Of a stretch of DNA of 6,326 bases, positions 1 to 5,603 are shown in pieces. Source of the stretch: Hyphomicrobiales bacterium. GTDB lineage: Bacteria > Pseudomonadota > Alphaproteobacteria > Rhizobiales > Kaistiaceae. Position 1 is the first letter of the stretch; each line of letters starts with the position of its first letter. Under the pieces are notes generated by a model that was not told the DNA's origin, did no database searches, and saw only the letters and a list, made by a program, of their open reading frames with translations. Where the stretch lies: contig JAFKJZ010000546.1 of assembly GCA_017305815.1 (NCBI GenBank), positions 1 through 6,326 of the forward strand, read 5' to 3'. The translations under genes were made by a program, and so were the position numbers.

Positions 1-16
1 CATCGTCATCCTCGGC

Positions 17-130
17 CCGTCATCCCTGCGAAAGCAGGGATCCATGCAGCGGCAGGCTTGTCGTGCAGGACACCGGATGCCATCGCCGAACGGATCCCGG
101 ATCTTCGCTGCGCTGCGTCCGGGATGACGG
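17..130. repeat. Palindromic intergenic repeat (REP/MITE-like), two nested hairpins
   Basis: The element is bounded by a perfect 10-bp inverted repeat, CCGTCATCCC at 17-26 and GGGATGACGG at 121-130. Each end also forms its own hairpin. On the left, ATCCCTGC (22-29) pairs with GCAGGGAT (34-41) around a GAAA tetraloop. On the right, ATCCCGGA (94-101) pairs with TCCGGGAT (118-125) around a 16-nt loop. Sequences beginning GTCATCCC and built from such paired hairpins are common between genes in alphaproteobacteria, from memory of the type. No coding sequence lies inside. Its role is unknown; it could be a mobile non-autonomous element or an mRNA 3'-end stabiliser for the dehydratase gene that reads towards it. 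Confidence 0.7.
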
Positions 131-176
131 CGAGGGTGGGACGCGGGACGCTGCCAGCAAACGAACCCAGAAACGA

Positions 177-203
177 CATGACCGGCCACGAGGGCCGGTC
201 ATG
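177..203 (-). terminator. Strong stem-loop downstream of the dehydratase gene, probable terminator
   Basis: CATGACCGGCC (177-187) and GGCCGGTCATG (193-203) form a perfect 11-bp stem with a 5-nt loop, starting 43 nt past the dehydratase stop codon on the minus strand. Reading that strand, the stem is followed by TCGTTTC, a poor U-tract. Termination may therefore be inefficient, or the hairpin may mainly protect the mRNA 3' end. Confidence 0.55.
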
Positions 204-246
204 CAATTCTCGAAACGGCCGGAAAGCCGGGGCCTTCCGCCGACGC

Positions 247-2043
247 TTAGTGGTTGTCGCGCGGCACGCCGTAGGTCTGGTGGACCTTCTGGTACTTGAC
301 TGCGGGCTTCAGGACCATGCCGTCGGCGAGCTGATCGGTCAGCGCGCGCTGGATCTCCTGCCACGGCGTCTGGCTCGGCGGGATCGGGAAGCCGCCGGCA
401 GCGTTCAAGGCCGCGCGGCGGGTCGCCAGCTCCTCGTCCGAGATCAGGATGTTGGCCGAGCCCTTGTTCAGGTCGACGCGGACGCGGGCGCCCGTCTGCA
501 GCAGCGCCAGGCCGCCGCCGGCGGCGGCTTCCGGCGAGGCGTTCAGGATCGACGGCGAACCCGACGTGCCCGACTGGCGGCCGTCGCCGATGCAGGGCAG
601 CGAGAGGATGCCGCGCTTGATGAGGGCTGCCGGCGGCTGCATGTTCACGACCTCGGCCGCGCCCGGATAGCCGATCGGGCCGGTGCCGCGGATGAACAGG
701 ATGCAGTTCTCGTCGATCTCGAGCGACGGATCGTCGAGGCGGTGGTGGTAGTCCTCCGGACCCTCGAACACGATGGCGCGGCCTTCGAAGGCCTCGGGAT
801 CGTTCGGGTTCGACAGGTAGCGGTCGCGGAACTCCTTCGAGATCACGCTGGTCTTCATGATGGCGCTGTCGAACAGGTTGCCGCGCAGCACGATGAAGCC
901 GGCGTCCTGCACCAGCGCCGTCTCGAAGGTGCGGATGACGTCCGGCAGCTCGATTTCGGCGTTGCGGCAGTTGTCGCCCATCGTCTTGCCGTTGACGGTC
1001 ATCGCATTCTCATGGATGAGGCCGTGCTTCATCAGCTCGTTGACGACGGCCGGCACGCCGCCGGCATGCTGGTAGTCCTCGCCGAGATACTTGCCGGCGG
1101 GCTGCAGGTTGACGAGCAGCGGCACCTTGTGGCCGACGGTCTGCCAGTCGTCGACGGAGACTTCGACGCCGATGTGGCGGGCGATGGCGTTGATGTGGAT
1201 CGGCGCATTGGTCGAGCCGCCGATCGCCGAGTTGACGACGATGGCGTTCTCGATCGCCTCGCGGGTGATGATGTCGGACGGCTTCAGGTCTTCCCAGACC
1301 ATCTCGACGGCGCGCTTGCCGGTCTCGTAGGCGATCTGCTGGCGCTCGCGGTACGGCGCGGGGATCGCGGCCGAGCCGGGGAGCTGCATGCCGAGCGCCT
1401 CGGCGAGCGAGTTCATCGTCGTCGCCGTGCCCATGGTGTTGCAGTAGCCGGTCGACGGCGCCGACGAGGCCACGATCTCCATGAACTCTTCATAGTCGAT
1501 CTCGCCGGCGGCGAGGCGCTCGCGCTGCTTCCAGACGATGGTGCCGGAGCCGGTGCGCTCGCCCTTGTACCAGCCGTTCAGCATCGGGCCGACCGACAGC
1601 GCGATCGCCGGGATGTTGACGGTGGCGGCGGCCATCAGGCAGGCCGGGGTGGTCTTGTCGCAGCCGATCGTCAGCACGACGCCGTCGAGCGGGTAGCCAT
1701 AGAGGAGCTCCACCAGGCCGAGATAGGCGAGGTTGCGGTCGAGCGCCGCGCCCGGACGCTTGCCCGTCTCCTGGATCGGATGGACCGGGAATTCCATGAC
1801 GAGGCCGCCGGCCTCGCGCACGCCCTCGCGCACGCGTTCGGCCAGCACCAGGTGGTGGCGGTTGCACGGCGACAGGTCGGAGCCGGTCTGGGCGATGCCG
1901 ATGATCGGCTTGCCCGACTGCAGTTCCTTGCGCGTCAGGCCATAGTTCAGATAGCGCTCCATGTAGAGCGCGGTCATGCCCGGATTGTCCGGATTATCGA
2001 ACCAGGCTTGAGAACGAAGCTTGCGCGGCGTGGTGGACGACAT
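247..2043 (-). CDS. IlvD/Edd family dehydratase, probable D-xylonate dehydratase (XylD-type)
   Basis: The 598-residue protein belongs to the IlvD/Edd family of iron-sulfur dehydratases, which remove water from sugar acids or dihydroxy acids to give 2-keto-3-deoxy acids. Expected ligands are all visible. Cys60 (SDLSPCNR), Cys128 (GCDKTTP) and Cys201 (GYCNTMGTA) would hold a [2Fe-2S] cluster. Glu92, Asp129 and Lys130 (normally carbamylated) would bind Mg2+. Ser491, in [10 protein letters not shown], is the presumed catalytic base. From memory, length, residue numbering and the phrases [13 protein letters not shown] and [11 protein letters not shown] match Caulobacter D-xylonate dehydratase better than IlvD proper or Edd. 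L-arabinonate or another pentonate/hexonate remains possible as substrate. The N-terminal catalytic domain spans about residues 45-375 and the C-terminal swivel domain about 390-585. The start at 2043 is chosen because the homology begins there and a GGGAG site lies 9 nt upstream; a longer reading from 2103 adds 20 unconserved residues. The cytosolic product would feed the Weimberg or Dahms route if xylonate is the substrate. The gene is divergent from the aminotransferase. Confidence 0.93.
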   Translation of the reverse strand: MSSTTPRKLRSQAWFDNPDNPGMTALYMERYLNYGLTRKELQSGKPIIGIAQTGSDLSPCNRHHLVLAERVREGVREAGGLVMEFPVHPIQETGKRPGAALDRNLAYLGLVELLYGYPLDGVVLTIGCDKTTPACLMAAATVNIPAIALSVGPMLNGWYKGERTGSGTIVWKQRERLAAGEIDYEEFMEIVASSAPSTGYCNTMGTATTMNSLAEALGMQLPGSAAIPAPYRERQQIAYETGKRAVEMVWEDLKPSDIITREAIENAIVVNSAIGGSTNAPIHINAIARHIGVEVSVDDWQTVGHKVPLLVNLQPAGKYLGEDYQHAGGVPAVVNELMKHGLIHENAMTVNGKTMGDNCRNAEIELPDVIRTFETALVQDAGFIVLRGNLFDSAIMKTSVISKEFRDRYLSNPNDPEAFEGRAIVFEGPEDYHHRLDDPSLEIDENCILFIRGTGPIGYPGAAEVVNMQPPAALIKRGILSLPCIGDGRQSGTSGSPSILNASPEAAAGGGLALLQTGARVRVDLNKGSANILISDEELATRRAALNAAGGFPIPPSQTPWQEIQRALTDQLADGMVLKPAVKYQKVHQTYGVPRDNH

Positions 2044-2052
2044 GGTAAGAGG

Positions 2053-2057
2053 CTCCC
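2053..2057 (-). promoter_or_regulatory. Ribosome binding site fixing the dehydratase start
   Basis: GGGAG on the minus strand lies 9 nt before the ATG at 2043. It supports this start over the in-frame ATGs at 2103 and 2100, which would place this site inside the coding sequence. Confidence 0.65.
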
Positions 2058-2059
2058 GG

Positions 2060-2077
2060 AAAATCAGGTTTGATTTT
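2060..2077. promoter_or_regulatory. Candidate operator, AAAATCA-N4-TGATTTT palindrome
   Basis: Perfect 7-bp arms, AAAATCA at 2060-2066 and TGATTTT at 2071-2077, flank a 4-bp centre (GGTT). The site lies just upstream of the dehydratase ribosome binding site in the divergent spacer. Two further direct half-sites occur in the same spacer: AAATCA at 2107-2112 and AAAATCA at 2139-2145. The A/T-rich dyad stands out in GC-rich surroundings and suits a dimeric repressor such as a GntR- or LacI-type protein, but no regulator gene is in the window and the binding protein is unknown. Confidence 0.4.
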
Positions 2078-2108
2078 GCCCTGAGGATGCGCTGAAACAT
2101 CATACGAA

Positions 2109-2137
2109 ATCAATGGCCGTCTCGTCGCGGCCGTCAA
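2109..2137 (-). promoter_or_regulatory. Candidate sigma-70-like promoter for the dehydratase gene
   Basis: On the minus strand a TTGACG -35 box (2137-2132) is followed after exactly 17 bp by ATTGAT (2114-2109) as a weak -10 box. An alternative -10, TATGAT at 2104-2099, is a better match on its own but lacks a good -35 at normal spacing. Either would give a 5' leader of roughly 50-60 nt containing the 2060-2077 palindrome, which could then act as a downstream operator. Confidence 0.3.
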
Positions 2138-2178
2138 CAAAATCAGACCCCGCAAAGAGATAGCCCGGGAGGCCAGAA

Positions 2179-3363
2179 ATGTTCCAGACAGTCGCCAATT
2201 TCGAGCGCATCGGCGAGGAGAACGCCTTCGCGGTTCTCGCGCGCGCCACCGACCTCGCCCGCCAGGGCCGCGACATCATCAATCTCGGCATCGGCCAGCC
2301 CGACTTCAAGACGCCGGAACACATCGTCGAGGCGGCGGTGAAGGCGCTGCGCGACGGCGAGCACGGCTATACGCCGGCGACCGGCATCCTGCCGCTGCGC
2401 GAGGCCGTCGCCGCCGACGTTCAGAAGCGCACCGGCGCGCCGGTCTCGCCCGACAATGTCGTGGTGGTTCCGGGCGGCAAGGTGACAATGTTCGCGGCGA
2501 TCCTGATGTTCGGCGAAGCAGGCGCCGACATCCTCTATCCGGATCCCGGCTTCCCGATCTATCGCTCGATGATCGAGTTCACCGGCGCCACCCCGATCCC
2601 GGTGCCGATCCGCGAAGAGAACGGCTTCGCCTTCTCGGCCGAGGAGACGCTGGCGCTGATCACGCCGAAGACCCGGCTGATCATCCTGAACTCGCCCGCC
2701 AACCCGACCGGCGGCGTCACGCCGAAGTCGGAGATCGACAAGCTGGTCGCCGGCCTCGCCAAGTGGCCCAATGTCGCGATCCTGTCGGACGAGATCTACG
2801 GCCAGATGATCTATGACGGGCTGGAGCACACCTCGCTGCTCTCCTATCCCGAGATCCGCGACCGCGTCATCCTGCTCGACGGCTGGTCGAAGACCTATGC
2901 CATGACCGGCTGGCGCATGGGCTATTCGGTCTGGCCGACGGCGCTGGTCGACAAGGTGCGCAAGCTCGCCGTCAACTGCTGGTCCTGCGTCAACGCCCCG
3001 GCGCAGTTCGCCGGCCTCGCGGCGCTGACCGGCCCGCAGGATGCGGTGCATGCGATGGTCGCCGAGTTCGACCGCCGCCGCGCCGTCGTGGTCGAGGAGA
3101 TGAACAAGCTCCAGGGCATCCGCTGCGCCACGCCGAAGGGCGCCTTCTACGCCTTCCCGAACATCAAGGCGACGGGTTGGAAGGCGAAGCCGCTGGCGTC
3201 GGCGCTGCTGGAGCAGGCCGGCGTCGCCACCATCGGCGGCCCGGATTTCGGCGTCTATGGCGAGGGCTATATCCGCCTCTCCTACGCCAACTCGACCGAG
3301 AACATCCGCAAGGCGATCGCCCGCATCGACGAATTCCTGCAGGCGAACATCAAGGCGGCCTGA
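2179..3363 (+). CDS. PLP-dependent class I/II aminotransferase (aspartate aminotransferase-like)
   Basis: The 394-residue protein is a complete fold-type I aminotransferase that would move an amino group between an amino acid and a 2-oxo acid in the cytosol. Landmarks in order are the N-terminal LGIGQPDF (36-43), YTPATGILPLREA (64-76), Asn175 in NSPANPTGG, Asp204 and Tyr207 in SDEIYG, the Schiff-base lysine Lys238 in SKTYAMTGWRMGY with Arg246 for the PLP phosphate, and Arg366 in YIRLSYANS, the expected clamp for the substrate carboxylate. Length and motif spacing fit the bacterial aspartate aminotransferase Ib/Igamma-like group. Substrate preference cannot be read from sequence; aspartate, alanine, aromatic or branched-chain donors are all seen in relatives. 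The start is supported by GGGAGG at 2167-2172, 6 nt upstream. The gene stands alone: divergent from the dehydratase and closed by a strong terminator. Confidence 0.93.
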   Translation: MFQTVANFERIGEENAFAVLARATDLARQGRDIINLGIGQPDFKTPEHIVEAAVKALRDGEHGYTPATGILPLREAVAADVQKRTGAPVSPDNVVVVPGGKVTMFAAILMFGEAGADILYPDPGFPIYRSMIEFTGATPIPVPIREENGFAFSAEETLALITPKTRLIILNSPANPTGGVTPKSEIDKLVAGLAKWPNVAILSDEIYGQMIYDGLEHTSLLSYPEIRDRVILLDGWSKTYAMTGWRMGYSVWPTALVDKVRKLAVNCWSCVNAPAQFAGLAALTGPQDAVHAMVAEFDRRRAVVVEEMNKLQGIRCATPKGAFYAFPNIKATGWKAKPLASALLEQAGVATIGGPDFGVYGEGYIRLSYANSTENIRKAIARIDEFLQANIKAA

Positions 3364-3388
3364 GGCCGCGGCAGCTTCCTGAAACGAG

Positions 3389-3426
3389 AGGGGCGCGGAA
3401 CCGCTCGGCTCCGCGCCCTTCTTTTT
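3389..3426 (+). terminator. Intrinsic terminator of the aminotransferase gene
   Basis: GGGCGCGGA (3391-3399) pairs perfectly with TCCGCGCCC (3410-3418) around a 10-nt loop. It is followed by TTCTTTTT (3419-3426), a classical Rho-independent signal starting about 25 nt past the aminotransferase stop. The same stem lies 24 nt beyond the convergent DUF533 stop codon, so it could also slow transcription from that side, though the minus-strand tail (CTCTCGTTTC) is poor in U. Confidence 0.85.
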
Positions 3427-3442
3427 AAGCTTGGACCCCGCC

Positions 3443-4399
3443 TTACGTCGCCGCGGCGGCGACGGCCTGCTCGATCGAGGCCTTCAGATTGGCGTCGAGG
3501 CCGAGACGGGCGGCGAGCATGTCGAGATAGCCGCGCTCGGCCGGATGGTCGGGATTGATGGCCAGCAGCGACGCCGCATAGAGCTGGATCGCGTGCTCCG
3601 GCCCGGTCGCCGAATCTACCACCTTGTTGATGTCGAGCGGGCCGGCCATCTCGCGGTTCAGGAAATCGCGCTCGTCGGCGGTGAGGCCGCCTTCGCTGAG
3701 CTTGCCGAGGATCTTCTGCTTCTCGTCGGCGTCGATGGTGCCGTCCGCCTTTGCGGCGGCGATCATCGCCGAGACGATCGAGAGCGCCACGGCGTCCGGG
3801 CCGCCCGGCGCATTGGCCGGATGGAAGGCGGAATCCGCCGGCGGCAACGCTGCAGGGGTGCCGACCGGCGGCGCCGAAGCGGCCGGCGCATCCGGATTGT
3901 TGACCTTGTATTGCTGGTAGGCCTTGTAGGCGAGCGTGCCGATGGCGGCGAGGCCGCCCAGGGTCAGCGCGTCTGCCTTGAGCTTCGGGCCCTTGCCGCC
4001 GAACAGCACGGCGGCGAGGCCGCCGGCCGCCGCCGTCGAGAGGCCGGGATTCTGCTTGGCGTATTCCGTGACCTTGCCGAACACGTCGCCGAGGCCGCCG
4101 CCCGCGCCACCAGTCGAGGCGGCCTGGCCGCTGCCACCGCCGCCCAGGATGCCGCCGAGAAGGTCGCCGAGCCCGCCGGCACCGCCGCCGCCCTGGCCCT
4201 GGCCGCCCGCACCGCCGAGCATGCCGCCCAGCAGGTCGCCGAGGCCGCCGGCCGGATCGGACGAGGCCGGCTGGCCGCCGCCGCTGCCGAGCGAGCCGCT
4301 CATCCGGCTGAGATCACCGAGACCGCCCTGCCCCTGGCCGCCGCCTGCTCCGGATGCCGCTCCGAGCAGCTGGTCGAGAATGCTCTTGCCGTCGATCAT
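3443..4399 (-). CDS. DUF533/TerB-like protein (YebE family) with glycine-rich repetitive N-terminus
   Basis: The 318-residue protein has three visible parts. Residues 1-110 are glycine-rich with four GGLGD copies (25-29, 51-55, 75-79, 101-105). Residues 120-165 hold the DUF533 signature: a small-residue hydrophobic stretch (LTLGGLAAIGTLAYKAYQQY, 145-164) that may insert in or lie on the inner membrane. After a Pro/Ala linker (169-200), residues 201-318 form a helical TerB-like domain with the acidic DGTIDADEK turn at 219-227. Enterobacterial YebE, at about 220 residues, lacks the long glycine-rich part. The family's function is not established; annotation as 'tellurite resistance TerB family' rests on the fold and is not evidence of resistance. 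The start at 4399 follows AGGG at 4409-4412 with 9-nt spacing, and homology begins there (MIDGKSILDQLLG). The longer reading from 4501 adds 34 residues without family resemblance. Composition bias is high but the frame is intact. Confidence 0.88.
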   Translation of the reverse strand: MIDGKSILDQLLGAASGAGGGQGQGGLGDLSRMSGSLGSGGGQPASSDPAGGLGDLLGGMLGGAGGQGQGGGGAGGLGDLLGGILGGGGSGQAASTGGAGGGLGDVFGKVTEYAKQNPGLSTAAAGGLAAVLFGGKGPKLKADALTLGGLAAIGTLAYKAYQQYKVNNPDAPAASAPPVGTPAALPPADSAFHPANAPGGPDAVALSIVSAMIAAAKADGTIDADEKQKILGKLSEGGLTADERDFLNREMAGPLDINKVVDSATGPEHAIQLYAASLLAINPDHPAERGYLDMLAARLGLDANLKASIEQAVAAAAT

Positions 4400-4441
4400 C
4401 TCACTTTTCCCTATGATGGAGACCGTGCGAAACGCATTGGG

Positions 4442-4470
4442 GAAGTAGTGAGCACCGGCTACCGCGACAA
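4442..4470 (-). promoter_or_regulatory. Weak candidate promoter for the DUF533 gene
   Basis: On the minus strand TTGTCG (4470-4465) and TACTTC (4447-4442) are separated by 17 bp, about 43 nt upstream of the start codon. Both boxes are poor matches; spacing and position are the only support. The rest of 4400-4613 shows no other recognisable element or credible coding sequence. Confidence 0.22.
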
Positions 4471-4612
4471 GGCAAGATGCCGTCTGGAAGATCGAAATCA
4501 TTCCGGCGCGACGGCGCAGCCGAAACAGGCGCGCCAGGCGGCGATGCCGGCGCTCGACCGGGCCGTTCCGTTCGGGATAGACGGGCGCCGGGATCGTTTG
4601 CCGGCGAAGACT

Positions 4613-4639
4613 TCGCCCCGCCGCGAACCGGCGGGGCGA
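4613..4639 (-). terminator. Perfect GC stem-loop after eda, probable terminator
   Basis: CGCCCCGCCG (4614-4623) and CGGCGGGGCG (4629-4638), with a flanking T-A pair, make an 11-bp perfect stem around a 5-nt loop. It begins about 15 nt after the eda stop codon on the minus strand. The downstream tail reads AGTCTTC, only modestly U-rich, so efficiency is uncertain. The hairpin separates eda from the downstream DUF533 gene and argues that they are independent transcripts. Confidence 0.6.
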
Positions 4640-4653
4640 TCAGGAAAATCGGC

Positions 4654-5295
4654 TCAGGCCGCGCGCAGCTCGAAGGCTTCGCGCGCCAGCGTGGTGATCG
4701 CCGCCCAGTCGCCGGCCGCGATCGCGCTCGCGGGCGCCACCCACGAACCGCCGACGCACATGACGTTCGGCAGCGACAGGTAGCTCTGCGCGTTCTTCAG
4801 GCTGACGCCGCCGGTCGGGCAGAACATCAGGCCCGGTAGCGGCGAAGCGAGCGCCTTCAGATAGGGCGCGCCGCCGGCCTGCTCGGCCGGGAAGAATTTC
4901 GCCGCGCCATAGCCCTCTTCGAGCAGGAACATCGCCTCGCCGGCGGTGGCGACGCCCGGCAGCAGCGGCACCGGCGAGCCCGCCGCATGCGCGATCAGCT
5001 TCGGGCTGGCGCCGGGGCTGACGAGGAAGCTCGAACCAGCCGCGACGGCCTCGTCGAACTGCTTCGGATTGAGGATGGTGCCGGCGCCGATATTGGCGCC
5101 ATCGACCTCGGCCTTGATGGCGCGGATGCAATCGAGCGCCGCCGGCGTGCGCAGCGTCACTTCGAGCGCCGTCAGGCCGCCGGCGACCAGCGCCCGCGCG
5201 AGCGGCACGGCGGTCTTGACGTCTTCGATGATCAGCACCGGAACAACCGGCGCGGCTTTCACGATCGGGAGGAGAGCGGAGAGGTTCTGGGTCAT
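4654..5295 (-). CDS. eda: 2-dehydro-3-deoxy-phosphogluconate (KDPG) aldolase
   Basis: The 213-residue protein is a class I KDPG/KHG aldolase. It cleaves 2-keto-3-deoxy-6-phosphogluconate to pyruvate and D-glyceraldehyde 3-phosphate, the last step of the Entner-Doudoroff pathway, and many members also act on 4-hydroxy-2-oxoglutarate. Active-site residues fall at the positions familiar from E. coli Eda: Glu45 and Arg49 in LEVTLRT, Thr73 in GAGT, Pro94, the Schiff-base Lys133 in KFFPAE, the phosphate-binding CPTGG (159-163) and Ser184 in GGSW. Length equals the usual value for the family. The TIM-barrel domain spans nearly the whole protein and there is no signal peptide; it would act in the cytosol as a trimer, as the family does. 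The ATG at 5295 is supported by alignment of the N-terminus (PVVPVL), although no good Shine-Dalgarno precedes it (GGCTAAAAGCATTTC). A non-phosphorylated keto-deoxy acid as substrate is less likely but cannot be excluded. No edd gene is in the window. Confidence 0.95.
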   Translation of the reverse strand: MTQNLSALLPIVKAAPVVPVLIIEDVKTAVPLARALVAGGLTALEVTLRTPAALDCIRAIKAEVDGANIGAGTILNPKQFDEAVAAGSSFLVSPGASPKLIAHAAGSPVPLLPGVATAGEAMFLLEEGYGAAKFFPAEQAGGAPYLKALASPLPGLMFCPTGGVSLKNAQSYLSLPNVMCVGGSWVAPASAIAAGDWAAITTLAREAFELRAA

Positions 5296-5333
5296 GAAAT
5301 GCTTTTAGCCAATGGGTTCGCGGAGCGGAAGAG

Positions 5334-5354
5334 CGATCGGAACCTATCCGATCG
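5334..5354. promoter_or_regulatory. Candidate operator upstream of eda, 8-bp perfect dyad
   Basis: CGATCGGA (5334-5341) and TCCGATCG (5347-5354) are perfect inverted copies with a 5-bp spacer, 38 bp upstream of the eda start codon. Arm length and 13-bp centre-to-centre distance suit a dimeric transcription factor. As RNA it could also form a small hairpin in the eda leader. The protein that would bind is not identifiable from this window. Confidence 0.45.
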
Positions 5355-5396
5355 GACACCGAAGAAAAGGGGGCGGAGGCAATCTAGCGTACCCTG

Positions 5397-5441
5397 GATC
5401 CTCCTTCGAGGCCCGGCCTTGCCGGGCACCTCAGGATGATG
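5397..5441. repeat. REP-like palindromic intergenic element
   Basis: The core GCCCGGC (5411-5417) and GCCGGGC (5421-5427) pair perfectly around CTT. Imperfect outer arms follow: GATCCTCCTTCGAG on the left and CACCTCAGGATGAT on the right. The pattern of a TCCTTCGAG half and a CTCAGGATGA half around a GCCCGGC stem is, from memory, a dispersed intergenic repeat in many Rhizobiales. It is distinct from the repeat at 17-130 and contains no gene. Confidence 0.65.
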
Positions 5442-5482
5442 GTCGAGCGGAACCGCGAGGGCGAGGGTCTTGCTGTCTTCCG

Positions 5483-5537
5483 CGAACGAGCCGACAAAAT
5501 TCTTCACGCGTCTGTCGAAACGGCGTCGGCTCGTTCG
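5483..5537. repeat. Perfect 13-bp inverted repeat with 29-nt spacer, upstream of the MFS gene
   Basis: CGAACGAGCCGAC (5483-5495) and GTCGGCTCGTTCG (5525-5537) are exact inverted copies. The right arm ends 66 bp before the MFS start codon. The stem has no U-run on either side, so it is not a typical terminator. It could be a leader hairpin, two separated operator half-sites, or the ends of a small insertion. The rest of the eda-MFS gap (5296-5603) holds only the dyad at 5334-5354 and the REP-like element; no credible small gene is seen. Confidence 0.6.
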
Positions 5538-5603
5538 TCATGCTTCATCGGCGGCGCACGGAAACCGGTCGCGGCCAAAAATCCTTCGGGAGGGGTTCGC
5601 AGC

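Noticed and set aside
58..2073. A 671-codon open frame on the plus strand, antisense to the whole dehydratase gene
   Set aside because: Its translation is rich in Arg, Ala, Gly, Val and Asp with no recognisable domain. It is the expected mirror frame of a high-GC gene whose minus-strand product has every catalytic residue of its family.
2143..3051. A 302-codon minus-strand frame inside the aminotransferase gene
   Set aside because: It is a mirror frame of a clearly conserved aminotransferase, with low-complexity Arg/Asp/Gly-rich translation and no motif.
4075..4327. CRISPR-like or tandem DNA repeat array
   Set aside because: The recurring bases encode the GGLGD protein repeat within one open frame. 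Repeats are imperfect, with no unique uniform spacers, so it is coding low-complexity sequence.
3443..4399. Tellurite resistance determinant
   Set aside because: The TerB-like fold alone does not imply resistance. There are no other ter genes nearby, and DUF533/YebE proteins are general chromosomal genes.
3431..4783. A 450-codon plus-strand frame across the DUF533 gene and the end of eda
   Set aside because: It is antisense to two recognisable proteins, its composition is Arg/Ala/Gly-biased, and it has no family motif. It is long because GC-rich reverse frames contain few stops.
5292..5507. A possible 71-codon minus-strand gene between eda and the MFS gene
   Set aside because: It runs straight through the REP-like palindrome and the 5334-5354 dyad, overlaps the eda start, and has no recognisable product. 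Non-coding spacer explains it better.
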